The position numbers and the translations under genes are program-made. The notes beneath the pieces were generated by a model. The model saw only the letters and a program-made list of their open reading frames with translations. It ran no database searches and was not told the origin of the DNA. Shown here piece by piece: positions 7,681 to 16,252 of a DNA stretch of 64,000 nucleotides (positions are counted from its first letter, which is position 1; each line of letters starts with the position of its first letter). The DNA is from Limosilactobacillus frumenti DSM 13145 (GTDB lineage Bacteria; Bacillota; Bacilli; Lactobacillales; Lactobacillaceae). The DNA is taken from positions 82,721 through 146,720 of the forward strand of contig NZ_AZER01000013.1 in assembly GCF_001436045.1 (NCBI RefSeq), in the 5' to 3' direction.

Positions 7681-8103
7681 ATGGCAGTTACAGTTTACAA
7701 GGCAACAGTTTCTAGCACAGATCGTCCACACAAGTATATTGCACACGTTCGTGATTTTACGATGACCTTTGATGAACCGCGGGAAAATGGTGGCCTGAAT
7801 GAAGGAATGCGTCCTGAAGAAGCCATCCTTTGCTCATTGGGTGCTTGTGAAGATATTGTTGCTGGAACCTTTAGTAAGGCTAAAAAGTTTAAATATACTT
7901 CTCTTTACCTGCCATTATCATGGTCAAAAAATGATGCAGATGAAAATCAGATTTCTGAAATTCATATGAGTGCCTATTTCCGGACCCCTAATACTAAGAA
8001 AGAAGCAAAGGACTTTGTAGAATTTATGGAAAACACCTGTCCGGTTCGTGATAATTTAGCTAATAGTGTTCCGATTGTTACTAAGTCTGTTAAAACTGAA
8101 TAA
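7681..8103 (+). CDS. OsmC/Ohr-family peroxiredoxin-like protein
   Basis: 140 residues with both family cysteines: CSLGACEDIV (Cys56, plus an extra Cys51) and ENTCPVRDNL (Cys120). OsmC/Ohr proteins reduce organic hydroperoxides with this pair, usually as intertwined dimers in the cytosol. The ribosome site AGGAGGG lies 7 nt before ATG 7681. It is second in the operon after the Cys-deficient OsmC, downstream of the MarR operator, and ends in a strong terminator. Conserved Arg for peroxide positioning is plausible (DEPRENGG) but not proven. Function as thiol peroxidase is likely. Confidence 0.88.
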   Translation: MAVTVYKATVSSTDRPHKYIAHVRDFTMTFDEPRENGGLNEGMRPEEAILCSLGACEDIVAGTFSKAKKFKYTSLYLPLSWSKNDADENQISEIHMSAYFRTPNTKKEAKDFVEFMENTCPVRDNLANSVPIVTKSVKTE

Positions 8104-8121
8104 ACATATATTATTGATTAG

Positions 8122-8160
8122 AAAAACTCCTCATATCCGCGTGGATATGAGGAGTTTTTT
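8122..8160 (+). terminator. Intrinsic terminator, copy 2 of a repeated hairpin
   Basis: Same AAAACTCCTCATATCCGCG arm as at 6591, closed by ATATGAGGAGTTTTTT. It ends the OsmC operon. Confidence 0.88.
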
Positions 8161-8223
8161 AACTGGTGTAAACACGATATTCAGTTGTATCATGGGGATT
8201 AGCATATTATTGGAGGAAGAATC

Positions 8224-8946
8224 ATGGATTTACAAACTATTCAATTAACCCAGCCATATTCATACTTGGACATTTATCACAGTGATACTACCGTTCCACT
8301 ACCGGGCTTAGTTATTATCCCTGGTGGTTCCTATACGAAGGTCGCTGACCGGGATTCTGAACGGGTGGCGGTTACCTTTGCCAGCCAGGCCTTCCAGACG
8401 TTCGTGGTCCGCTATCCAGTTGTTGAACACCGGAGTTATCAAAATGCCAAAATTGCGATTGACCAAGCCTTTGAGTACCTTGTGGGTCATGCCCAGGAGT
8501 TGGACTTAGATCCGCAACAACTCGGGATTATTGGCTTTTCTGCTGGAGGCCAATTAGCTGCCGCTTACAGCAACCGTCCGGACACTAAAGCCCGTTTTGC
8601 GGCCCTTGGATACCCGGTAATTCAACCGCTGATTGATAAACGGATGGGCGTTACTACCGAAAATGTCGCTGAACTGGTAAATGATCAGACTCCTGAGACG
8701 TTCATCTGGGGGTCAATTAACGATGAGCTGACGCCATACTTGGACCATATCGCGATATATGCCCAAGCCCTTGCAAAGCACCACGTTAAGTTTGAATTGC
8801 ATGAATTTGCCACTGGTAACCATGGCATGGCCCTGGCCAATTACTACACTGGGATTGTCAATCGCAACCGGACCGATAACCATCTAGCTAAGTGGTACCC
8901 ATTATTCTTAGAATGGTTTAAGCGTTGGCAGGCGGCCCAAGCCTAA
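8224..8946 (+). CDS. Alpha/beta hydrolase (BD-FAE/esterase type)
   Basis: 240-residue cytosolic hydrolase. The oxyanion region is VIIPGGSYTK (about residues 30-39), the nucleophile elbow GFSAGG (Ser about 107), an acidic residue in NDELTP (about 163) and the catalytic His in GNHGMAL (about 200). This matches acetyl-esterase/dienelactone-hydrolase-like proteins; the exact ester substrate cannot be told. ATG 8224 has GGAGG 9 nt upstream. Its last 29 bp overlap the 3' end of the convergent ABC-F gene, so the two transcripts must run into each other; no terminator is visible at the junction. Confidence 0.88.
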   Translation: MDLQTIQLTQPYSYLDIYHSDTTVPLPGLVIIPGGSYTKVADRDSERVAVTFASQAFQTFVVRYPVVEHRSYQNAKIAIDQAFEYLVGHAQELDLDPQQLGIIGFSAGGQLAAAYSNRPDTKARFAALGYPVIQPLIDKRMGVTTENVAELVNDQTPETFIWGSINDELTPYLDHIAIYAQALAKHHVKFELHEFATGNHGMALANYYTGIVNRNRTDNHLAKWYPLFLEWFKRWQAAQA

Positions 8947-10405
8947 CCTGACTACTGGCTATTTCATCGATAAAGTGACGGTCATGCTCAATAAATAGGA
9001 GGGGTAGTCGGATATTTTTAATCAACTGAATCAGTTGATTTTGATTTTCAATATCCAAATAATTTAATGGTTCATCCCATAGGTAAAGTTGAGCTGGTTC
9101 CACTAATGAGCGGGCCAGTTCAACTTTTTTCTGTTGCCCCATGCTCATGTCTTCGATCTTAGTAGTGAACGTTTTGCGCTCCATCCCTAACTTCCGCAGC
9201 ATATTCAATAAATCTTCATATGGTAAATGCTTCTGCTGAGCAAAGTCACGCAGCGACCCATGGAAACCAGTGTAGTGTTGACGGACGATGCTAAGCGAGA
9301 TCCCATTCGCCACTTGGATCTTTCCAGAGATTGTTCCGGCAAAATTATTCTGGATAGCGCGGAATAAACTCGATTTACCGCTACCATTGTCAGCACAGAG
9401 GGCGACTTGGTCATGGGAACGAACAGTCAGTGATAAGTCCTGGAAGAGGGTCCGCCCATTAATTGAAAGGGCTACTTGTTGTAAAGATAAAAGCGGATCA
9501 TGGTGGCTGGATTGAAGGTTTATCGTCAGGGGGACCACTGTCTCAACGTCATTGAGCAGCCCTTGTTTTTGTTCAATCTGGTCATTTAAGCGGTGGTTCA
9601 ATACCAGTGACTTTTTCATCATCTTAGCAGCTTTGGCACCAATGAAGCCCTTGTCAGCATGTGAATTATGTTGCTTCTCTTTTTCTGCATTTTGTGCCCA
9701 CTGCTGACGTTGCTGCTGGGCCTGTTTGAGGCGGTTAATTGATTTATGAAGTTGCTGATTCTGACTAATCGCTGTTTGGTCCCGCCGCATTTTCTGACTG
9801 AGGTAAGTTGAATAATTTCCTTGTTCCACTACAATTTGTTGACGTTCAATCGCAATGATGTGGTCAACGATCCGATCGATAAAGACCCGGTCATGGCTTG
9901 TGACGATGAAGCCCGTCTTCTTATTTCGGAGATAGGCTGCTACTTGCGATCGACTATGCTGGTCTAAGTGGTTAGTAGGTTCGTCTAAGAGGGCAAAATG
10001 ATTTTGCTGGGCAAAGATCGCCGCGAGCATTAGTTTCGTTTGTTCGCCACCACTCAGCGTTGAATAAGGTTGCCATAGCAGGGCCGGATCCATCTGCAAG
10101 TAATTCATTTCCCGCTCCAGTTGCCATTCTTCGATGGTCGGGAGCGCCGCACTGATTGCATCCCAAGACAGGTCACTGCTGTCGGAAATTGTTAATGGGA
10201 AATAGACGAGGGAAACTGCAACATTAATTTGCCCCTGGAATGGTAATTGGTGTTGCAATAGTTTTAATAAGGTGGTTTTGCCACGACCATTACGCCCAAC
10301 TAAGCCTAATTTCCAGTCGGTATTGAAGTCCAATGAGCAATGATCAAATAGCAGTGCCTGCCCATCGTAAGCAAAGGTGAGGTTTTTAATAGTAATTGGT
10401 ATCAA
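8918..10405 (-). CDS. ABC-F ribosomal protection protein, Lsa-like
   Basis: 495-residue soluble protein with two ABC ATPase domains and no membrane part. Domain 1 has GRNGRGKTT Walker A, LSGGEQTK signature and LLDEPTNHLD Walker B. Domain 2 has ADNGSGKSS, MSMGQQKK and LWDEPLNYLD. A long charged linker between them, rich in KQAQQQRQQ, is the arm that reaches the ribosome in ABC-F proteins. The opening segment resembles Lsa(A)-type proteins, which protect ribosomes from lincosamides, streptogramin A and pleuromutilins; whether this one confers resistance is not shown. Start is TTG 10405, with AAAGGAC 9 nt upstream. It is preceded by an attenuator with a leader ORF, the usual arrangement for drug-induced ABC-F genes. 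Confidence 0.88.
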   Translation of the reverse strand: MIPITIKNLTFAYDGQALLFDHCSLDFNTDWKLGLVGRNGRGKTTLLKLLQHQLPFQGQINVAVSLVYFPLTISDSSDLSWDAISAALPTIEEWQLEREMNYLQMDPALLWQPYSTLSGGEQTKLMLAAIFAQQNHFALLDEPTNHLDQHSRSQVAAYLRNKKTGFIVTSHDRVFIDRIVDHIIAIERQQIVVEQGNYSTYLSQKMRRDQTAISQNQQLHKSINRLKQAQQQRQQWAQNAEKEKQHNSHADKGFIGAKAAKMMKKSLVLNHRLNDQIEQKQGLLNDVETVVPLTINLQSSHHDPLLSLQQVALSINGRTLFQDLSLTVRSHDQVALCADNGSGKSSLFRAIQNNFAGTISGKIQVANGISLSIVRQHYTGFHGSLRDFAQQKHLPYEDLLNMLRKLGMERKTFTTKIEDMSMGQQKKVELARSLVEPAQLYLWDEPLNYLDIENQNQLIQLIKNIRLPLLFIEHDRHFIDEIASSQVRLGPPANA

Positions 10406-10430
10406 GAAATCACGTCCTTTTGGTGATATG

Positions 10431-10457
10431 AAAAAAAGGCCTGCTGGAAAGCAGACC
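10431..10457 (-). terminator. Attenuator terminator in front of the ABC-F gene
   Basis: On the minus strand GGTCTGC pairs with GCAGGCC around TTTCCA and is followed by seven Ts, about 25 nt before the TTG start. A competing antiterminator is available: TGCTGGAAAG in the leader (plus strand 10522-10531) is fully complementary to the terminator's CTTTCCAGCA segment (plus strand 10442-10451). Confidence 0.8.
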
Positions 10458-10499
10458 TAATGGGACCCAAAAAGGACGCAAAAACGCGTTTTTCAGGAG

Positions 10500-10586
10500 T
10501 CATTCATGTTTGTTCATTCTACTTTCCAGCAATCCCGTGCCTGAACATGGAATAACTATTCGGTTGAGTAGAATTAGAACAACAAT
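10500..10586 (-). CDS. Putative 28-residue leader peptide of the ABC-F attenuator
   Basis: GGGAGG (10600-10595 on the minus strand) is followed 8 nt later by an open frame starting with ATT. It would read M/I-VVLILLNRIVIPC and end 14 residues later in NKHE-stop. The segment forming the antiterminator lies inside its 3' half. ATT is a rare start codon; no in-frame ATG exists before codon 24. Ribosome stalling early in this frame by an antibiotic would free the antiterminator. The evidence is the ribosome site, spacing and overlap only. Confidence 0.5.
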   Translation of the reverse strand: MVVLILLNRIVIPCSGTGLLESRMNKHE

Positions 10587-10616
10587 GGACGATTCCTCCC
10601 TTTATTTATTGATTTG

Positions 10617-10646
10617 AATATACCAGATAACCTTATTATCAGTCAA
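10617..10646 (-). promoter_or_regulatory. Promoter of the ABC-F gene
   Basis: Reading on the minus strand, TTGACT (10646-10641) and TATATT (10622-10617) are 18 nt apart. The -35 lies at the very 3' edge of the upstream DyP gene, allowing independent transcription of the ABC-F leader. Confidence 0.65.
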
Positions 10647-10648
10647 GG

Positions 10649-11593
10649 CTAATTCAATTCTCCGTCGGCAATCTTATCTAAAAGCGGTCGAGATGGAATA
10701 AAGAATAGTTGCCCAGATAAAATGTCGGAGAATGAAAGCAGGTAGTCACCCTTATCAAGCATGTTTTGCAACATTGTTTTAGTGACTTTCCAGTAGCGTG
10801 AATAGCCAATAAAGTACGTCCCGGTATTACCAGAAGCGGGGTCCGAATATGGGACGTTCATCCGGACAATTTTTTGCTCTACTCCATTAATCTTAGCTTG
10901 TGAAGCCACATTGTGGGCATTACTGAACTTTTCCCCGTCTTCCAGTTCCAGGTCGGAAAACTTCTTCCGACCGACAGCTTTTTCCTGGGTTTCAGTGGTT
11001 AGTTTATTCCAAATATCCATATTGTGGCGCCATTTTTGGGCAAAGGCATAGGAGCCATTCTCAAAGAAAGGGTCTTCGTCACCAATGATGGCGTAGTCAG
11101 CGGCATCTTCAACTTGGGGGTTCTCTGTCCCATCAATAAAGCCAATGATTGCTCGTCCTTCGAAGTAACGGAAGCCCTTTGTCTCATCGACAACCGTGGT
11201 AAAGTCGCGCAAGAACAGCATGACCTGAGACATTAGCTCATAAACAGCAGCCTCGTCATTGGCCCGGATGTGGAGGAATAGATCCCCTTCCGTTGCGGGC
11301 ATTTGGTATTTAGGACCCGTCAAGGTTTGGTAAGTTTCTAGTTCCTTTGGCTTTGGTGCATTAGGGAAAAGATAATCCCAGGCATCATTGCTAAAACCAA
11401 GAGCGACTTTTAGATTTCCCTTGTTATCCCGAATACGCAGTGAACGAGTAATGGCTTGGAAGCGGTCCACAAATTCCTGGATAGCTTCTTGCTCCTTTTG
11501 CTGGTCTTGTCGCTTTAATTCCAGAACTGTGAATTGGACATGTTCACCAGCGTCTTTCCAGACATCCTGGGCTTTGTTTGGATTCATTGACAT
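10649..11593 (-). CDS. DyP-type heme peroxidase
   Basis: 314-residue dye-decolorizing peroxidase of the YfeX/EfeB group. The family hallmark GFIDGTENP is present (about residue 155), carrying the distal Asp; the proximal His is probably the one in FSNAHNVAS, and a distal Arg lies in VRMNVPYSDP. There is no Tat or Sec signal, so it stays in the cytosol. The physiological substrate is unknown. ATG 11593 has AAGGAG 9 nt upstream. No EfeU/EfeO iron-uptake partners or encapsulin gene lie nearby. Lactobacilli need external heme, so activity may depend on heme supply. Confidence 0.93.
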   Translation of the reverse strand: MSMNPNKAQDVWKDAGEHVQFTVLELKRQDQQKEQEAIQEFVDRFQAITRSLRIRDNKGNLKVALGFSNDAWDYLFPNAPKPKELETYQTLTGPKYQMPATEGDLFLHIRANDEAAVYELMSQVMLFLRDFTTVVDETKGFRYFEGRAIIGFIDGTENPQVEDAADYAIIGDEDPFFENGSYAFAQKWRHNMDIWNKLTTETQEKAVGRKKFSDLELEDGEKFSNAHNVASQAKINGVEQKIVRMNVPYSDPASGNTGTYFIGYSRYWKVTKTMLQNMLDKGDYLLSFSDILSGQLFFIPSRPLLDKIADGELN

Positions 11594-11701
11594 ATTGTGA
11601 TACTCCTTCCAGATTTAAGTGATCCTTCCACTATTTATTATATCGTACCAATGCCTAAAATCCCCATGATAATCAACAAATGGCCGCTTGCAAGTAAATT
11701 A

Positions 11702-11716
11702 ATGAAAGCGGTAAAA
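11702..11716 (+). promoter_or_regulatory. Possible catabolite-responsive element
   Basis: ATGAAAGCGGTAAAA matches the CcpA consensus WTGNAANCGNWNNCA at all but one fixed position. It lies about 50 nt upstream of the YfcC gene. Confidence 0.4.
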
Positions 11717-11764
11717 TATTAGTGAAGCTTTTCTCAATAGATTAAGAAGATACGGGGTGATGAA

Positions 11765-13282
11765 ATGCAGACTGAGAAAGCACAAAAAAAGCATCGGTTT
11801 CACATGCCATCTGCTTACACGATTTTATTTGCCATTATTGTTGTAATCGCTATTCTGACGTGGATTATTCCAGCCGGGACATATGCAACTGATAAAGCTG
11901 GAAATATCATTTCTGGTACGTATAAAGCAGTGGCTAGCAAGCCGCAAGGAATTTGGGACGTTTTCATGGCACCAGTTATTGGGATGGTTGGTGACAAAAA
12001 GACGGAAGGGGCTATTTCAGTGTCCCTGTTTATCCTGGTAATTGGGGGCTTCTTAGGGGTCGTCAATAAGACAGATGCCTTGAACCAGGGGATTAGCTCC
12101 ATCGTCCACCGTTACAAGGGTCGGGAGAAACAACTAATTCCAATTTTGATGATCCTTTTTGCTCTCGGCGGATCAACTTATGGTATGGGTGAAGAAACGA
12201 TTGCTTTCTATCCATTATTAATTCCCGTTATGATGGGAGTTGGCTTTGATTCACTTGTTGCGGTAGCAATTGCCCTCGTTGGAACTCAGGTTGGTTGTTT
12301 AGCTTCTACGGTTAACCCGTTTGCGACTGGAGTTGCTTCCCAAACCCTGCATATTTCACCAGGAGATGGGTTAGGATCACGAATCCTACTGCTGGTAATT
12401 ACGACGGCGGTCAGCATCATTTATGTTTACCACTACGCTTCAGTAATTGAGAAGGATCCTACCAAGTCCTTGATTTACAATCAGCGGGCAGCAGACGAAG
12501 AACGGTTTGCCATTAAAACGCGAACTGACGATGATACACCAATGTCGGGTCGGCAAAAAGCTGTTATTTGGCTATTTGGGTTAACTTTCGTGATTATGAT
12601 CATGGGGTTGATTCCATGGACCAACCTTAATCCGCACTGGACTTTCTTTGATCAATTTACGAAGTGGTTAACTGGTATTCCAGTATTAGGAACACTGATT
12701 GGCCATGATATGGCGCCATTGGGAACTTGGTACTTCAATGAAATTACGATGCTCTTCCTCTTCATGTCTGTCATTATCATGTGGGTATACCATATGAAGG
12801 AAGGCGAATTCATGGATGCCTTTATGAAGGGGATGGCCGATTTCCTGAGCGTTGCTATCATTGTGGCGGTTGCTCGTGGTATCCAAGTTATTATGAATAA
12901 CGGGATGATTACCGGGACGGTTCTCCACTGGGGTGAATTAGGACTGCACGGTTTATCACAAAGTATTTTCATTATCCTGACTTATATTTTCTATATTCCA
13001 ATGTCATTCTTGATCCCATCAACTTCGGGACTGGCGGCCGCAACAATGGGGATTATCGGGCCCCTTGGTCACTTTGCCCACGTTTCAGGTAGCCTCGTTA
13101 TTACAGCCTACCAAGCTGCTTCTGGATGGGTTAACTTAATTACACCAACCTCTGGCATTGTCATGGGGGCCTTAGCGATTGCCCACGTCAACGTTAGTGT
13201 TTGGTGGAAGTGGATGCTGAAACTGATGATTTACCTGTTCATTATTACCTGTGTATTCTTAGGTGTTGCTGCAGTGCTTTAG
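11765..13282 (+). CDS. YfcC-family membrane transporter (probable peptide or amino acid carrier)
   Basis: 505-residue polytopic protein of the YfcC/C4-dicarboxylate carrier-like superfamily, with about 12 hydrophobic helices. It starts with a basic cytosolic tail and a helix ending WIIPAGTY, and has the conserved hairpin segments GGSTYGMGEETIAFYP and PSTSGLAAATMG, probable substrate-binding re-entrant loops. ATG 11765 follows GGGGTGA. The dipeptidase gene pepV starts 13 nt after its stop codon. This suggests uptake of a dipeptide that PepV then hydrolyses; the family annotation itself does not fix the substrate. Confidence 0.85.
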   Translation: MQTEKAQKKHRFHMPSAYTILFAIIVVIAILTWIIPAGTYATDKAGNIISGTYKAVASKPQGIWDVFMAPVIGMVGDKKTEGAISVSLFILVIGGFLGVVNKTDALNQGISSIVHRYKGREKQLIPILMILFALGGSTYGMGEETIAFYPLLIPVMMGVGFDSLVAVAIALVGTQVGCLASTVNPFATGVASQTLHISPGDGLGSRILLLVITTAVSIIYVYHYASVIEKDPTKSLIYNQRAADEERFAIKTRTDDDTPMSGRQKAVIWLFGLTFVIMIMGLIPWTNLNPHWTFFDQFTKWLTGIPVLGTLIGHDMAPLGTWYFNEITMLFLFMSVIIMWVYHMKEGEFMDAFMKGMADFLSVAIIVAVARGIQVIMNNGMITGTVLHWGELGLHGLSQSIFIILTYIFYIPMSFLIPSTSGLAAATMGIIGPLGHFAHVSGSLVITAYQAASGWVNLITPTSGIVMGALAIAHVNVSVWWKWMLKLMIYLFIITCVFLGVAAVL

Positions 13283-13294
13283 GAGATGTTTGAA

Positions 13295-14629
13295 ATGAGT
13301 AAAATTGTTAATGAACAAGAACAACAAGAGGCAGTTCAAGCCCTCGAACGGCTGATTTCTGTTCCATCGTATAACCAAGAAAAAGCAGCTGGTGCACCTT
13401 TCGGTCAAGGTGTCCGGAACGCCCTGGACGAAATGATGAAGATCTGTGACGAATTAGGCTTTAAGACCTACGAAGATCCAGATGGCTACTATGGCTATGC
13501 TGAGGTTGGCCAGGGTGACAAAGTCTTTGGAGTAATTTGCCACCTCGATACCGTTCCAGCCGGGGACCTGGCTGCCTGGAAACACGACCCATTCAAGGGA
13601 ACAGTCATCAATAATGCCGTTTATGGTCGTGGGTCTCAAGATGATAAGGGTCCTGGCATTGCGGCCCTCTTTGCTGTTAAGGCTTTGATGGACCGTGGTT
13701 ACCAATTCAAACAGCGGATTCGGTTTATTTACGGAACTGATGAGGAAATCCTGTGGCGGGGAATTGCCCAATATAACAAGAAGGAATCCCCAATTGACTC
13801 TGGAATTTCACCAGATGCAGAGTTCCCATTAATCTATGCTGAAAAGGGCCTGCAACAGTCCTACCTAGTTGGCCCTGGTACAGATCAACTGAAGATTAGT
13901 CTGAAGAACGCCTTTAATGCAGTTCCTGACAAGGCTGTTTACAATGGCCCTAAGTTGGCAGAAGTTAAAGCAGCTTTGGATCGGCACGGCTTCAAGTACA
14001 ACGATGACGGTGATTCGATTACAGTGTTAGGGAAGTCCGTCCACGCTATGCTAGCACCGCAAGGAACGAATGCTGTTTTGCGGTTAGCAATCGCCCTGGA
14101 TGACGTCTTTGACTTTAAGCCATTGGACTTTATTGGCAAACTCTTTAAAGAGGATGCAACTGGTTCAAATGTCTTGGGGGATGTTGAAGATGAGTCCGGT
14201 CATTTAACTTTTAACATTTCGAGTTTAGAAATCAATGAAAAGGAAACCCGGATGCAAATTGACTTACGGATTCCAGTCACGATTGACCGGGATCGACTGA
14301 TTGAAAAGTTGAGTAAGAAGGTTGCTCCATACGATCTGAAGTATGTTCACTTTGATTACCTTGCTCCACTATATGTTCCAAAGGATACTAAACTGGTCCA
14401 AACCTTGATGGACGTTTACAAGGAACAAACGGGCGACCAGGATGCCACGCCACAAATCTCTGGTGGTGCAACCTTTGCCCGGACAATGCATAACTGTGTC
14501 GCCTTTGGTGGGATGCTGCCAACGACGCCAGATTACATGCACCAAGCCAATGAACAATGGCCATTGCCTGACATGTATAAGGCAATGGAAATCTTTGCTC
14601 AAGCAATCAAGCGGCTTGTTTGTGATTAA
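13295..14629 (+). CDS. pepV: Dipeptidase PepV (M20 metallopeptidase)
   Basis: Cytosolic di-zinc dipeptidase, 444 residues, which releases amino acids from a broad range of dipeptides. Metal and catalytic motifs: CHLDTVPAG (His and Asp), GRGSQDDKGP (Asp bridging metals), YGTDEEILWRG (Glu pair) and SPDAEFPLIYAEKG. The lid domain lies between about 190 and 370, and the last metal His is in DYMHQANEQWP. Start ATG 13295 lies 9 nt after AGGAG; ATG 13286 abuts that site and is less likely. It forms an operon with the upstream YfcC transporter and is closed by a terminator. Confidence 0.95.
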   Translation: MSKIVNEQEQQEAVQALERLISVPSYNQEKAAGAPFGQGVRNALDEMMKICDELGFKTYEDPDGYYGYAEVGQGDKVFGVICHLDTVPAGDLAAWKHDPFKGTVINNAVYGRGSQDDKGPGIAALFAVKALMDRGYQFKQRIRFIYGTDEEILWRGIAQYNKKESPIDSGISPDAEFPLIYAEKGLQQSYLVGPGTDQLKISLKNAFNAVPDKAVYNGPKLAEVKAALDRHGFKYNDDGDSITVLGKSVHAMLAPQGTNAVLRLAIALDDVFDFKPLDFIGKLFKEDATGSNVLGDVEDESGHLTFNISSLEINEKETRMQIDLRIPVTIDRDRLIEKLSKKVAPYDLKYVHFDYLAPLYVPKDTKLVQTLMDVYKEQTGDQDATPQISGGATFARTMHNCVAFGGMLPTTPDYMHQANEQWPLPDMYKAMEIFAQAIKRLVCD

Positions 14630-14651
14630 GATAAATAGCATAGAATATTAA

Positions 14652-14688
14652 AAAAGCGGTACCTGATGGGAATTCAGGTGCCGCTTTT
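14652..14688 (+). terminator. Intrinsic terminator after pepV
   Basis: AAAAGCGGTACCTGA pairs with TCAGGTGCCGCTTTT (one G-U). It can serve both pepV and, from the other side, the sucrose phosphorylase gene. Confidence 0.85.
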
Positions 14689-14773
14689 GGCATTTCAACG
14701 TTCATTATTGGAGATGTTAATTGGAAAGGATTTGCTAATAAAACGTCGAAAATATTTGGGAGATGTAAAGCTA

Positions 14774-16231
14774 TTACTTTTGAACAAAGAATTCTTCGCC
14801 GTTAGCAGTAATAGTAAAGGTCTTGTTAGCTGCGTCAGCATTAAGGACAGCAACGTTATTACCATCTTTGTCTTGACGAGTGATCTTAATCGTGGTTTCA
14901 GAAGGAGTTTCAACATTGATTGAACCATCAAGATCAAAGGCAGCGAACTTGTTCCGCCAGGAGAGGAGCTTTAATAAGTTGGCAACAACTGGACGTTGAA
15001 CTTCCTTAGCAACTTCTTCCTTAGTGTAGTAGTGACGGTTGATGTTCCGGCCTTCCTTAGTCTTTTCTAGTAATTCAAGGTCGTTTGAACCAGCTAATAA
15101 ACCAACATAGTAAATCATTGGAATACCAGGGGCAAAGATTTGGATTGCACGAGAAAGCAAGTAGGCCTTATCGTTATCACCTAATGCGGAGTAGTAAGTG
15201 GAGTTGATTTGGTAAATATCCAGGTTGTGGTATTCAGCACTGGAGTACTTCCGCTTAACGTTAGCACCAACCTTGTATAATTCGTTAGAAGCATATTCGA
15301 TTTCGTCATCAGTTAAGATGTCCTTGGCATCAACAACCCCGATCCCATCGTGAGTGTCCAGAGTCGTAAATTGCTTCATTGGGCACATCTTTAACCACTT
15401 AGCCAGACGGTTAGTCTTACCAGAGTACATCGTGTAAAGAGTCGTCATTGGCAAAGCAAAGTCGTAAACAAAGTAGCCGTGCTTGGAGATCTTAGCAGGG
15501 ATAGTGTAATGTTCATGAATTTCAGGCAAGATTTGGGCCTTGTATGGGGCAAGAATTTCACGAATTTCACCTAAGAGGTCCCAGATTTCTGGTTCAACGA
15601 AGAAGTCGTTAGTATCAGCCTTCTTAACGGCGTAAGCAAAGGCATCCAAACGGATCAAGTCGGCACCGTGTTTAACCATGTCAGTCAAAGTTTGCTTGAA
15701 GAATTCGTTCGCAACCTTGCTCTTAACGTTGATATCAATTTGTTCTTCACCGAATGTGTTCCATAAGTGTTCCTTAGTACCGTCATCGAAGTCGATTTCT
15801 TGTTCAGGAGCCTTGTCCTTCCGCTTGTAGATCTTGTCAATATCTTCTTGAGTAGGGCGACCTTTACCAGCAGCTTCCCAGAACTTTTCCCAACGAATGA
15901 AGAAATCACTGTACTTTGAAGCATCATGGTTCTTCTTGAAGTCTTGGTACATTACGGACTTCTTGGAAATATGGTTGATCATGAAGTCAAACATTAAGTA
16001 GTAGTCCTTACCAAGGGCTTCAACATCATCCCAGTTACCAAATGCTGGATCAACAACATCATAACGGTATGGGGCAAAACCACGGTCACCAGTGGATGGG
16101 AAGAATGGCAGCAAGTGTACACCACCAATTGCGTCACCGATGTATTCCTTCAGAACTTCATGGGTTTCCTTAATGTTTTTAGCCATGGAGTCTGAATAGG
16201 TAATTAACATTGCTTTGTTTTGAATTGGCAT
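14774..16231 (-). CDS. gtfA: Sucrose phosphorylase (GH13_18)
   Basis: Converts sucrose and phosphate to glucose-1-phosphate and fructose in the cytosol, saving ATP. 485 residues, the normal length. The GH13 catalytic set is visible: nucleophile Asp196 in LIRLDAFAY, acid/base Glu237 in ILPEIHEHY, and Asp295 in [24 protein letters not shown] is typical of this subfamily. A GGAGG ribosome site lies at the 3' end of the upstream MFS gene (21-nt gap), so both belong to one operon controlled by the LacI-type operators at 17507-17579. The codon use looks highly biased, as in well-expressed genes. Confidence 0.95.
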   Translation of the reverse strand: MPIQNKAMLITYSDSMAKNIKETHEVLKEYIGDAIGGVHLLPFFPSTGDRGFAPYRYDVVDPAFGNWDDVEALGKDYYLMFDFMINHISKKSVMYQDFKKNHDASKYSDFFIRWEKFWEAAGKGRPTQEDIDKIYKRKDKAPEQEIDFDDGTKEHLWNTFGEEQIDINVKSKVANEFFKQTLTDMVKHGADLIRLDAFAYAVKKADTNDFFVEPEIWDLLGEIREILAPYKAQILPEIHEHYTIPAKISKHGYFVYDFALPMTTLYTMYSGKTNRLAKWLKMCPMKQFTTLDTHDGIGVVDAKDILTDDEIEYASNELYKVGANVKRKYSSAEYHNLDIYQINSTYYSALGDNDKAYLLSRAIQIFAPGIPMIYYVGLLAGSNDLELLEKTKEGRNINRHYYTKEEVAKEVQRPVVANLLKLLSWRNKFAAFDLDGSINVETPSETTIKITRQDKDGNNVAVLNADAANKTFTITANGEEFFVQK

Positions 16232-16252
16232 AATAACAAACCTCCAAATAAA

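Noticed and set aside
14442..14651. Open frames on either strand within the 3' end of pepV
   Set aside because: They are shadows of the highly biased pepV coding sequence, without ribosome sites.
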